NCBI RefSeq assembly: GCF_047634455.1
Contig: NZ_JBLIAI010000002.1
Span: 1-64,000, forward strand
DNA from: Maritalea sp047634455
Lineage (GTDB): Bacteria > Pseudomonadota > Alphaproteobacteria > Rhizobiales > Devosiaceae
Direction: 5' to 3'
DNA length: 64,000 nt
The notes beneath the pieces were generated by a model. It did no database searches, had not been told where the DNA came from, and saw nothing but the letters and a program-made list of their open reading frames with translations. The translations under genes and the position numbers were made by a program. Each line of letters starts with the position of its first letter. Position 1 is the stretch's first letter. Shown here one piece after another: positions 53,002 through 61,436 of the stretch.

Positions 53002-54687
53002 TTGTTTGGTACATTGGGCACACTCTCAAAATGCGCGATAAAACGCGCTCTATTTTTGCTGATTACCACTTTATTTGTGGCAGCTGGGTTGGCCAGCCCC
53101 GCAGCTGCTGCGCGCGATCGCACGCTATATCTGTACTACACCCACACCAAAGAAACCGCCAAAATCACCTTCAAGCGCGACGGTCGCTATGACAAAAAGG
53201 GCTTGGCAGAACTCAACTATTTCTTACGAGATTGGCGCCGCAACGAATCCGCGAAAATGGACCCACGTCTGTTTGATCTGGTGTGGGAAACATACCAAGA
53301 GGTAGGTGCCACACAGCCAATCAACGTGGTTTCTGCTTATCGTTCACCCCAGACCAACGAAATGTTGCGCTCACGCTCCAGCGCTGTTGCAAAAAATTCC
53401 AATCACACGCGCGGGTTGGCCCTGGACTTTTTTATCCCCGGCGTTTCCCTTACCAAGTTGCGTCAAGTCGCCATGAAAAAGCAGATGGGTGGCGTGGGTT
53501 ATTACCCAACGTCAGGCAGTCCATTTGTACACTTGGACACCGGCAGCGTTCGCGCTTGGCCGCGCATGACAACAGCGCAATTAAAGAAACTATTCCCCAA
53601 GGGCAAAACCCTTCATATCCCATCCAACGGCGTAGTATTGTCGCAAACGGGCTATGCCACCGCACAGGCTGACTATAAGCGGTGCAAACAAATACCCTGC
53701 AATGGATCGACCACCCGGCTTGCCAGCGCTGAAAATGCAAAATCGGCGGGTGGGTCAGGCCGCACATTGCTTGATGTGCTTTTTGGACGTGACAACGACA
53801 AAGTTGAAGTTGCCAAAAGGCCCACAAAAATCAGTGCGCCAATTCAAGTCGCAGCTTTGGATCAATTGCCCCCCAAGCGCCCGACATCATTATCAAAACA
53901 GTTTGAAGACCCCCAAACGCTACCGCCCTTACCAACGGACAGCGACAGCGAAGACCTCTTGGTCGCCGTTGCACCACCTATCAAACCAGAAGCGATCAAG
54001 TTAGCTACAGCATCCTTGGGCGTCCCTGCGCAAGCCAGCGAAACACTATCTTCCCGGTTTACCGTTGCATCTGTTGACCCTAACAGCGTCGTAAACCCGT
54101 CCCGCTTCACACTAGACGCCAAAAGCCAAGCTGAATTTGTACCTCAAGTTCCGATGCGCAAAGGTGCACTTCCTGATCTATATGCCGCAGATGCGCTGCT
54201 CGCGGCCTATGCGCCAGCGCAATCAGCTTCGCCAGACGCCCAAAAGGCCCTGGAAATCATCTTGAACCGTCAGAACGGTGCGACAGAAATTCGTCAAGAC
54301 GTCGCAATCGTGAACGCCAAATCACCGTTTACGCCGAATATTCGCGATGCACTGACTAATGCTAGTCTGAACACTGACCTTAGCGACTTTGGCAGCATTT
54401 TGCGCAACGTGAAGGTCGGAAACACAAAATCCGCTTTTGCACCAATATCAGCCAAGATCGATCAACGTCCGGGTGAGTTTTTCCCAGCCGATGGCGACGA
54501 CAGTTTTGGCTTTGAAGTCGACCCCACAAATTTTGACAATGCTCGATTTGCAGTCATGTTTGAACCAGATGTTGGCGACCTGACCCCAACAACGGTGCTG
54601 GGCAACCAGACACAACTGGGCTTCACGGTGCGCAAACAAGCAGGTGTTGCAACCCAAATTGGCTTCAAAACAGCAAGTTCGCTATAA
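53002..54687 (+). CDS. DUF882/M15-family murein-active protein with long C-terminal tail
   Basis: A 561-residue exported protein. N-terminal signal (KRALFLLITTLFVAAGLASPAAAA), then a YcbK/M15-like domain at about 45-200 with the zinc-ligand pattern SNHTRGLALDFFI and FVHLDTGSVRAWPR. The remaining 360 residues are low-complexity, Pro/Ala/Ser-rich and unlike any domain I know. The first possible start is TTG at 53002 with TTAAGGG upstream; another TTG lies at 53014. Follows the L,D-transpeptidase gene, so both may act on the same wall step. Confidence 0.82.
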   Translation: MFGTLGTLSKCAIKRALFLLITTLFVAAGLASPAAAARDRTLYLYYTHTKETAKITFKRDGRYDKKGLAELNYFLRDWRRNESAKMDPRLFDLVWETYQEVGATQPINVVSAYRSPQTNEMLRSRSSAVAKNSNHTRGLALDFFIPGVSLTKLRQVAMKKQMGGVGYYPTSGSPFVHLDTGSVRAWPRMTTAQLKKLFPKGKTLHIPSNGVVLSQTGYATAQADYKRCKQIPCNGSTTRLASAENAKSAGGSGRTLLDVLFGRDNDKVEVAKRPTKISAPIQVAALDQLPPKRPTSLSKQFEDPQTLPPLPTDSDSEDLLVAVAPPIKPEAIKLATASLGVPAQASETLSSRFTVASVDPNSVVNPSRFTLDAKSQAEFVPQVPMRKGALPDLYAADALLAAYAPAQSASPDAQKALEIILNRQNGATEIRQDVAIVNAKSPFTPNIRDALTNASLNTDLSDFGSILRNVKVGNTKSAFAPISAKIDQRPGEFFPADGDDSFGFEVDPTNFDNARFAVMFEPDVGDLTPTTVLGNQTQLGFTVRKQAGVATQIGFKTASSL

Positions 54688-54817
54688 ATTCCGACAATAA
54701 TTGCAAAAAACAACGACCATTCGTCACCCACTGGTTGCACGTGTGTGTTAGTGGGTTTAAATCTCATTAGATCAGATGGGGCGCTCCAATTTCCCCGCTG
54801 CGTAAAGTGAGGCATGA

Positions 54818-56755
54818 GTGACAAATCGCCCTGAGACCCCAATTCTGGATAGCATCACCAAGATGGATGATCTGCGGGAATTGCCACGCGATCAAATCCG
54901 AAAACTGGCCGATGAAGTGCGCGCCGAAATGATCGATGCTGTGTCCGTCACAGGCGGACATTTGGGCGCAGGACTTGGTGTTGTTGAACTCACCGTCGCA
55001 CTGCATCATGTATTCAACACGCCAGATGACAAAATTATCTGGGATGTTGGTCACCAAGCATATCCCCACAAAATCCTTACCGGGCGTCGCGACAAAATGC
55101 GCACGTTGCGAAAAGAAGGTGGAATATCGGGGTTTACGAAACGCGGCGAAAGCGAATGTGATCCTTTTGGTGCAGGCCATTCCTCTACCTCGATTTCAGC
55201 TGGGTTGGGCATGGCCGTTGCCGCCGACCTAAAATATGAAAAACGCAACATTATCGCCGTCATTGGCGATGGCGCCATGTCAGCTGGCATGGCCTATGAA
55301 GCCATGAACAATGCCGGCGCGATGGATGCGCGGCTGATTGTGATATTGAACGACAACGACATGTCAATCGCACCACCCACTGGCGCCATGAGCGCCTATT
55401 TGGCGCGGCTGGTTTCGGGTAAAGCCTATCGTTCGATCCGTGAGATCGCAAAAGGGCTAACCGACCACCTGCCAAAATTCGTCTCCGAAAAGGCGCGCAA
55501 AACCGAAGAATATGCGCGCGGGTTTTGGACCGGTGGCACCTTATTTGAGGAATTGGGGTTTTACTATATTGGTCCAATTGACGGGCACAATCTTGATCAC
55601 CTCTTGCCCATTTTGGACAATGTGCGTGACGCCGAAAATGGCCCCATTCTCATCCATGTCGTGACGCAAAAGGGCAAAGGCTACGAACACGCCGAAAATG
55701 CAGCGGATAAATATCACGGCGTTTCAAAATTCAACGTGATCACAGGCGCGCAATCCAAGCCAGTGTCCAACGCCCCTTCTTATACAAGTGTTTTTGCTGA
55801 TAGTCTGATCCAGGAAGCTGAGCTTGATGAGCGCATCGTCGCAATAAACGCCGCTATGCCCTCGGGCACCGGTTTGGATAAGTTCGCCAAACAATTCGGT
55901 CACCGCTGTTTTGACGTCGGCATCGCCGAACAACATGCCGTAACATTTGCCGCCGGCTTGGCCACCGAGGGCCTGAGCCCGTTTTGTGCGATCTATTCCA
56001 CCTTCCTGCAACGGGGTTACGACCAAGTGGTGCATGATGTGGCAATACAAAATCTGCCCGTACGCTTTGCCATTGACCGCGCAGGATTTGTCGGCGCAGA
56101 CGGTCCAACCCACGCGGGTGCGTTCGACACCGCATATTTGGGCGCAATCCCCAATATGGTGCTGATGGCACCGGGCGACGAAGCCGAATTAAAACACATG
56201 GTACGCACCGCCGCAGAATTTGACGAACACCCAATTGCGTTTAGGTTTCCACGCGGTGAAGGGGTTGGCGTCGAAATGCCAAGTCGCGGCAAATTCTTGG
56301 AAATTGGCAAAGGCCGCATTTTGCGCGAAGGTAGCTCCGTGGCCCTATTGTCATTTGGTGGCCGCCTGTCTGAAACACTTGCAGCAGCTGACATGCTTTC
56401 GACATTTGGCATTTCGGCAACGGTTGCCGATGCGCGTTTTGCTAAGCCGCTTGATGTTGAAATGGTCGAGCGCCTCGCCAACGAACATGAAGTGCTGATC
56501 ACAATTGAAGAAGGATCAATCGGAGGCTTTGGCAGTTTCGTGTTGAACCACCTCGCACTGCAAGGGCTGTTGGACGGTGGTTTAAGATGCCGCCCGATGT
56601 TTATTCCAGACAAGCATTTTGATCACGCCGCACAAGACAAAATGTACGCCCAGGCGGGCCTTGATCGTAACGCAATCGCAGCAACCGCAATGCGCGCCAT
56701 TGGCAATGAAAAAGCCGCCAATCAAGTCATGTCTGGACTGATCGACGGCCGGTAG
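54818..56755 (+). CDS. dxs: 1-deoxy-D-xylulose-5-phosphate synthase
   Basis: A 645-residue ThDP enzyme that joins pyruvate and glyceraldehyde-3-phosphate, the first step of the MEP isoprenoid pathway and of thiamine and pyridoxal synthesis. SVTGGHLGAGLGVVELTVALHHVF, the ThDP motif VIGDGAMSAGMAYEAMNNAG (about 147-166) and the catalytic Glu in CFDVGIAEQHAVTFAAG (about 362-378) are intact. GTG start at 54818 matches Rhizobiales homologues. Confidence 0.96.
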   Translation: MTNRPETPILDSITKMDDLRELPRDQIRKLADEVRAEMIDAVSVTGGHLGAGLGVVELTVALHHVFNTPDDKIIWDVGHQAYPHKILTGRRDKMRTLRKEGGISGFTKRGESECDPFGAGHSSTSISAGLGMAVAADLKYEKRNIIAVIGDGAMSAGMAYEAMNNAGAMDARLIVILNDNDMSIAPPTGAMSAYLARLVSGKAYRSIREIAKGLTDHLPKFVSEKARKTEEYARGFWTGGTLFEELGFYYIGPIDGHNLDHLLPILDNVRDAENGPILIHVVTQKGKGYEHAENAADKYHGVSKFNVITGAQSKPVSNAPSYTSVFADSLIQEAELDERIVAINAAMPSGTGLDKFAKQFGHRCFDVGIAEQHAVTFAAGLATEGLSPFCAIYSTFLQRGYDQVVHDVAIQNLPVRFAIDRAGFVGADGPTHAGAFDTAYLGAIPNMVLMAPGDEAELKHMVRTAAEFDEHPIAFRFPRGEGVGVEMPSRGKFLEIGKGRILREGSSVALLSFGGRLSETLAAADMLSTFGISATVADARFAKPLDVEMVERLANEHEVLITIEEGSIGGFGSFVLNHLALQGLLDGGLRCRPMFIPDKHFDHAAQDKMYAQAGLDRNAIAATAMRAIGNEKAANQVMSGLIDGR

Positions 56756-56781
56756 TTTGCGCATTTATCAACAAAGCAGCC

Positions 56782-57054
56782 TTAAAGCGCTTCGTCGTCC
56801 ACAGCTCCGGACGGGATCATGCCCAACGCGTGTTTGTACAGATCCAATATCGCTTCGTGTTCTTGGCGTTCGTGGCTTTCTTGCTTGCGCAATTTCACCA
56901 CTTCGCGCAACACTTTCACATCATAGCCATTGCCTTTGGCTTCACCATAAACGTCGCGAATATCTTCTGAGATCGACTTCTTTTCTTCTTCCAAACGCTC
57001 AATGCGTTCAACAAAGGAGCGCAATTGCTCGCGGGCGATGGTGGACTGTCCCAT
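56782..57054 (-). CDS. gapR: GapR-like nucleoid protein (DUF2312)
   Basis: A 90-residue helical protein: EQLRSFVERIERLEEEKKSISEDIRDVYGEAKGNGYDVKVLREVVKLRK is the DUF2312 core. The Caulobacter member GapR is a chromatin protein that encloses over-twisted DNA ahead of replication and transcription. The family is also abundant on alphaproteobacterial phages, but this copy is in a core context opposite dxs. Confidence 0.9.
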   Translation of the reverse strand: MGQSTIAREQLRSFVERIERLEEEKKSISEDIRDVYGEAKGNGYDVKVLREVVKLRKQESHERQEHEAILDLYKHALGMIPSGAVDDEAL

Positions 57055-57316
57055 ATCAACTTACTTTCAAACGGGTTGCAAAAATTTGGCTCTATCTTTC
57101 GCCCATCGCACGGGATAATTGCAAGGCCAAAAGCCACTCATCCACCATCGTTTTGCAAAAGCGCTGCCCATGTAAAAATATCCGGCAAGTTTTCACAATT
57201 GAACGCCACAGATCAGTCTCAAATCAATTATAACGTGCCATGAACGCAAAAAAATGTACCCAACTGGGAGTGTAGTGACCTTGTCTTTTATCGACTTTAG
57301 TATAACAAAGGCCACA

Positions 57317-57733
57317 ATGAGATTTGTGCCGCTGTCCCTGCTGCTGACAATATTTAACACAACTCCAGCTGCTGCTGACTTGCGGATTTGCAATCAGAGT
57401 CAAAATCCGGTGGCTATCGCCATAGGCTTTCGCAGCGAAAAAGGCTGGCAGTCTGAAGGTTGGTGGTTGGCAGAACCGGAAAATTGCGCTGTCGTGTTCA
57501 ATGGCCCCTTAGACGAACAACGATCGCAATATTTCTATATTCACGCCGTGGATGACATCGGCGGAAATCGATGGGATGGGCGTATTTTTATGTGCACCCG
57601 AGACAAGTCCTTCACAATCTTTGGTGAAAAGGACTGTCTGGCCCGCGGCTACGAACGAACCGGCTTCATGGAAGTCGATACGATGAAAAACAGAGATTGG
57701 ACTGTTCAACTCACGGACGCCGATCTGCAATAG
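57317..57733 (+). CDS. DUF1036 exported protein
   Basis: A 138-residue protein with a signal peptide (MRFVPLSLLLTIF, cleavage after AAA near residue 20) and the DUF1036 domain: LRICNQSQNPVAIAIGFRSEKGWQSEGWW, YIHAVDD and FCTRDKSF-type spacing with four cysteines (C25, about C59, C96 and C107) that could form disulfides. Directly before pyk, the usual place in Rhizobiales. Function unknown. Confidence 0.85.
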   Translation: MRFVPLSLLLTIFNTTPAAADLRICNQSQNPVAIAIGFRSEKGWQSEGWWLAEPENCAVVFNGPLDEQRSQYFYIHAVDDIGGNRWDGRIFMCTRDKSFTIFGEKDCLARGYERTGFMEVDTMKNRDWTVQLTDADLQ

Positions 57734-57744
57734 TTGGAGCACCA

Positions 57745-59181
57745 ATGAGACGTCTACGCAAAATTAAAATTCTCGCGACCCTGGGCCCTGCCTCAAATAC
57801 AGAGGCAACAATTGAAGAGCTGGCCCGCGCTGGCGCAGACGTTTTCCGCATCAACATGAGCCACGCCAGCCATGAACTCCTTGCCCAAACCATGGCCATG
57901 GTGCGCAAAGTTGAAAAAACCATCAAACGCCCCATTGGCGTGTTGGTTGATTTGCAAGGCCCAAAATTGCGTGTTGGCAAATTCAACACAGGTTCCGTTC
58001 AATTGGCCACTGGCGATGTGATCACATTCGACACCGACACATCTGAGGGCAACAAAACCCGCGTTCACCTGCCACACCCGGAAATTTTTGAATCCATTGA
58101 AAAGGGGCACAAACTGCTGCTTGACGACGGCAAAATCGAAATGCGCTGCATCAAAAAAAGCGCAGATAAGATTGAGTGTGAAGTTGTACACGGTGGTAAA
58201 CTTTCCGACCGCAAAGGCGTCAGCCTGCCAGACACCCTGCTTGCTGTTGGTGCTTTAACTGATAAAGACCGCGCAGACTTGCTGGCCGCTTTAGAAGTAA
58301 AAGCCGACTGGATTGCTCTATCATTTGTGCAACGCCCTGAGGACATCATTGACGTGCGCAAGACCGTTCAGGGCCGCGCCGGTATTTTGGCAAAAATCGA
58401 AAAACCGCAAGCAATCGAGCGGCTCGAAGAAATCATCAAATTGTCTGACGCCATAATGATTGCACGAGGCGATTTGGGCGTTGAAATGCCGCTGGAAACC
58501 GTACCTGGCCTGCAAAAACGCATGATCCGCATGGCCCGCCAACAAGGCAAACCAGTGGTTGTGGCAACTCAAATGCTTGAATCAATGATCACAGCCCCAG
58601 TGCCTACACGTGCCGAAGTTTCAGATGTGGCGACCGCGGTTTATGAAGGCGCAGATGCCGTCATGCTTTCAGCAGAATCAGCAGCGGGCGATTTCCCAGT
58701 TCAAGCGGTCACGACAATGAACCGCATCGCGGTGGCCGTTGAACAAGATGGTCTTTATCAGTCCATCATTCGTCGCCAAAACATTGAACCAGAAGCAACA
58801 GCAGCCGACGCAATTTCGGCATCGGCCCGCCAAGTTGCCGAAACGCTCGATTTGGCTGCTATCGTCACCTACACGTCTTCAGGCTCCACAGGCATTCGCG
58901 CGGCACGTGAACGCCCTGAAAAGCCAATCGTCGCTTTGTCGCCTAAACTGGCAACCGTTCGTCGTCTTTCACTCGTTTGGGGTCTACACTGTGTGCGTAC
59001 AGACGACGCGGTGAACCTAGACGACGTTGTAGATCGCGCATGTTCAATTGCCTATCGGGAAGGCTTTGCGCGCCCAGGGGACCGCATTGCCATCACCGCT
59101 GGCGTACCGTTAGGAACGCCCGGCGCAACAAATATGTTGCGCATTGCCTTTGTCGGCCAAGACGGTGTTGGTTCGTCCTAA
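57745..59181 (+). CDS. pyk: Pyruvate kinase
   Basis: A 478-residue glycolytic enzyme making pyruvate and ATP from phosphoenolpyruvate. MRRLRKIKILATLGPASNTEATIEELARAGADVFRINMSH, the domain-B barrel insert, ILAKIEKPQAIE with the catalytic Lys, MIARGDLGVEMPLE (Mg site) and TQMLESMITAPVPTRAEVSDVA are complete. ATG at 57745 with GGAG upstream, 11 bp after DUF1036. Strong terminator downstream. Confidence 0.97.
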   Translation: MRRLRKIKILATLGPASNTEATIEELARAGADVFRINMSHASHELLAQTMAMVRKVEKTIKRPIGVLVDLQGPKLRVGKFNTGSVQLATGDVITFDTDTSEGNKTRVHLPHPEIFESIEKGHKLLLDDGKIEMRCIKKSADKIECEVVHGGKLSDRKGVSLPDTLLAVGALTDKDRADLLAALEVKADWIALSFVQRPEDIIDVRKTVQGRAGILAKIEKPQAIERLEEIIKLSDAIMIARGDLGVEMPLETVPGLQKRMIRMARQQGKPVVVATQMLESMITAPVPTRAEVSDVATAVYEGADAVMLSAESAAGDFPVQAVTTMNRIAVAVEQDGLYQSIIRRQNIEPEATAADAISASARQVAETLDLAAIVTYTSSGSTGIRAARERPEKPIVALSPKLATVRRLSLVWGLHCVRTDDAVNLDDVVDRACSIAYREGFARPGDRIAITAGVPLGTPGATNMLRIAFVGQDGVGSS

Positions 59182-59206
59182 AAAACTCTCTAAGCTATTT
59201 GCAATT

Positions 59207-59237
59207 CAAATACCCGCCATTTTGGCGGGTATTTTTT
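59207..59237 (+). terminator. Terminator after pyk
   Basis: AAATACCCGCCA and TGGCGGGTATTT pair across TTT and are followed by a T-tract. Confidence 0.9.
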
Positions 59238-59269
59238 TGAACAGAAAATAATGGAAATGCCAATATTAA

Positions 59270-59328
59270 AACGCGCCAGTCGGCTGAAGAGCGGGTAAGG
59301 GTCCTTCTCCTCCGCCGACTAACGCGTT
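59270..59328. other. Long imperfect hairpin downstream of glnK
   Basis: AACGCG/CGCGTT (59270-59275 with 59323-59328) and AGTCGGC/GCCGACT (59278-59284 with 59314-59320) form a two-part stem with 2-nt internal loops on each side. The 29-base loop carries CTTCTCCTCC on the plus strand and GGAGGAGAAGG on the minus strand. On the minus strand it is followed by TTTTAAT, so it could end the amtB-glnK transcript, or it could be a structured RNA. Confidence 0.45.
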
Positions 59329-59349
59329 AAATCTTGAAACGGACGATAA

Positions 59350-59688
59350 CTAAAGCGCGCTTTCGCCATTCTCACCGGTACGCACACGAATTGCTGCCTC
59401 AAGATCTAAAACGAAAATCTTACCATCGCCAATTTTGCCTTCAGAGGCAGCTTCTCGAATGGCGTCAACAGCTTGGTCCAATTTGTCATCTGGCACACCA
59501 ATTTCAAGCTTTAGCTTTGGAACATATGAAATTTCATACTCTGCGCCCCGATAGATTTCCGTGTGTCCACGTTGCCGACCATAACCACGAACCTCTGTCA
59601 CGGTCATACCCAAAATGTCTAACGCGCCAATTGCGTCACGCACCTCATCCAGTTTATGCGGTTTGATAATCGCGATGATGAGTTTCAT
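59350..59688 (-). CDS. glnK: PII nitrogen-regulatory protein
   Basis: A 112-residue trimeric signal protein that binds ATP/ADP and 2-oxoglutarate. MKLIIAIIKPHKLDEV, the T-loop with uridylylation site Tyr51 (RGAEYEISYVPK) and the C-terminal GKIGDGKIFV are intact. Lies 24 bp downstream of amtB, so it is the GlnK-type PII that plugs AmtB under nitrogen excess. Confidence 0.95.
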   Translation of the reverse strand: MKLIIAIIKPHKLDEVRDAIGALDILGMTVTEVRGYGRQRGHTEIYRGAEYEISYVPKLKLEIGVPDDKLDQAVDAIREAASEGKIGDGKIFVLDLEAAIRVRTGENGESAL

Positions 59689-59712
59689 ATGATCCTCCGT
59701 TTGAGATGACGG

Positions 59713-60921
59713 TTAATGCCTGTATCCGGTTTCACCATGCACAGCCAAGTCAAGACCTGTTGTTTCAGCTTCTTTATCAACACGAAGGCCAACAAGTTGC
59801 TTGGTAATCCATACAATAACCACAGTGACAACCAAAGACCAGATTGCTGTTGCAACAACCCCGATCACTTGCGCGCCGAACTGACTAATTGCAGTTACCC
59901 CTTCTGCATAGCCCGAAGCGCCTGAGCCGAAAGTGAGTAGAAACGCCAGCAATAGACTGCCCGAAGCACCACCAACACCGTGCACAGCAAGGACGTCCAA
60001 AGAATCATCGACCTTCATTTTGCTTTTTACAAAATCTACCGCATAGAAACAAACCAAGCCGCCCACAAGACCCAATACAATAGCGCCCATGGGCCCAACA
60101 GAGCCCGAAGCTGGCGTTATTGTCGCCAAGCCAGCGATAGTGCCGGTAACGATACCCACAATGCTTGGCTTACCAAATCTGACCCATTCAATCACCATCC
60201 AGACCAGTGACGCCGTGGCGGCCGAAAGGTGAGTAACCAAGATGGCCATCGTCGCATCGCCATTAGCGGCCACGGCACTGCCCCCGTTAAACCCGAACCA
60301 ACCAACCCACAACAGCGACGCACCAACCATCACCATCCAAGGCGCATGTGGGGGCTGCACACCATGGGGGAACCCCGTGCGTGCGCCCAACATCAACGCG
60401 ATTACCGCTGCGGACACCCCGGCTGTGATGTGCACCACAATGCCGCCCGCAAAATCAATCACACCTAATTGAGCAAGCCAACCACCGCCCCATACCCAAT
60501 GGGTCACCGGAACATAGACAAGCAACAGCCAAGCACCTGAAATAATCAAAACCGCAGAGAACTTGATACGCTCAACAAACGCCCCAATCATAAGTGCGGG
60601 GGTGATCACAGCAAAGGTCATCTGGAAGATCACCCAAAGGCTTTCAGGAATAGTGCCGCTCAAACTGTCGCGCTCGATGCCAGCCAATCCAATTCTGGAC
60701 AAACCGCCAATAAATGCATTTCCTTCGGTAAAGGCCAGAGAATAGCCGAACATGAACCACAGAATGGAGGCAAGGCAAGCGACCGCAACAACATGCATCA
60801 ACACCGATAGAATGTTTTTGGTTTGCACGAGACCTGCATAAAACAATGCCAGCCCCGGCAGCGTCATCAATAAAACCAAAGCTGTAGCCGTCATTACCCA
60901 GCTCGTATCCGCACCATTCAT
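59713..60921 (-). CDS. amtB: Ammonium transporter
   Basis: A 402-residue channel with 11 spans. N-terminal span VMTATALVLLMTLPGLALFYAGLV, the pore-lining HITAGVSAAVIALMLG and later VHGVGGASGSLLLAFLL with the twin-His pair, and GGSAVAANG. It starts with the span and shows no clear signal peptide. The ATG at 60921 has GAGGAG upstream; the TTG two codons earlier is unlikely. With glnK it forms the ammonium uptake unit. Confidence 0.95.
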   Translation of the reverse strand: MNGADTSWVMTATALVLLMTLPGLALFYAGLVQTKNILSVLMHVVAVACLASILWFMFGYSLAFTEGNAFIGGLSRIGLAGIERDSLSGTIPESLWVIFQMTFAVITPALMIGAFVERIKFSAVLIISGAWLLLVYVPVTHWVWGGGWLAQLGVIDFAGGIVVHITAGVSAAVIALMLGARTGFPHGVQPPHAPWMVMVGASLLWVGWFGFNGGSAVAANGDATMAILVTHLSAATASLVWMVIEWVRFGKPSIVGIVTGTIAGLATITPASGSVGPMGAIVLGLVGGLVCFYAVDFVKSKMKVDDSLDVLAVHGVGGASGSLLLAFLLTFGSGASGYAEGVTAISQFGAQVIGVVATAIWSLVVTVVIVWITKQLVGLRVDKEAETTGLDLAVHGETGYRH

Positions 60922-60949
60922 CGTCAACTTCTCCTCAAAACACGATATC

Positions 60950-61020
60950 GCCTATTTTTTAGGCACATACACATTCTTGCCTATTTTTTATCGAAAGTCA
61001 AAACTGCTGAATTTTTAGGC
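60950..61020 (-). promoter_or_regulatory. Repeated dyads upstream of amtB
   Basis: GCCTATTTTTTAGGC (60950-60964), GCCTATTTTTTA (60979-60990) and, inverted, TTTTTAGGC (61012-61020) are three copies of one A/T-centred motif with GCC/GGC ends. On the minus strand a TTGACT with AAGAAT 17 bp later may be a sigma-70-like promoter. They do not match the NtrC consensus or a -24/-12 sigma-54 promoter. Confidence 0.4.
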
Positions 61021-61033
61021 AGGTTCACGCAAA

Positions 61034-61070
61034 CAAAAAAAGGGGCCGATAACAACGTTATCAGCCCCCA
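61034..61070 (-). terminator. Terminator after rpmJ
   Basis: GGGGCTGATAAC-N3-GTTATCGGCCCC on the minus strand, followed by seven T. Confidence 0.88.
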
Positions 61071-61097
61071 ATCTTTGTTCTGCAAAATGTGTAGCGC

Positions 61098-61223
61098 TTA
61101 GCCTTGACGAGCTTTAAAACGCTTGTTCACTTTGTTGATAATGTAGATACGACCGCGACGGCGAACGACCTTATTGTCGCGATGCCGGGTGCGCAGCGCT
61201 CTAATGGAATTTTTGATTTTCAT
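61098..61223 (-). CDS. rpmJ: Ribosomal protein bL36
   Basis: A 41-residue protein read directly from the bases: MKIKNSIRALRTRHRDNKVV, then RRRGRIYIINKVNKRFKARQG. It is the longer, cysteine-free (zinc-independent) form usual in alphaproteobacteria. AAGGGTG precedes the ATG and a strong terminator follows, so it is monocistronic. Confidence 0.95.
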   Translation of the reverse strand: MKIKNSIRALRTRHRDNKVVRRRGRIYIINKVNKRFKARQG

Positions 61224-61379
61224 TCCGGTCACCCTTCACATTCATAAAAATAGGCGCCACTGGCGCCAAGAATTCGTTGGTCGTTGTTTATGGACAAATG
61301 CCTAGTTTGTCAACGCTCCTTAGCGCAAAAATCCAAGGATTCTTACCCTCAACCCAGATCAATCAACAACCCATACCAT

Positions 61380-61410
61380 TCAAACAGCAACAGGGGGCGT
61401 CAAGCCCCCC
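61380..61410 (-). terminator. Possible terminator of the peptide ABC operon
   Basis: GGGGGC-N5-GCCCCC (61393-61409); on the minus strand it is followed by TGTTGCTGTTTG, a weak T-tract. Confidence 0.5.
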
Positions 61411-61436
61411 GTCAATTCTCAACCCATACCAGCAAA

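Noticed and set aside
56782..57054. Prophage origin of the GapR-like gene
   Set aside because: DUF2312 genes occur on phages, but there are no phage genes around it and dxs and pyk flank it.
59713..60921. Sigma-54 promoter directly before amtB
   Set aside because: I looked on the minus strand for TGGCAC-N5-TTGC spacing between 60922 and 61030 and found none.
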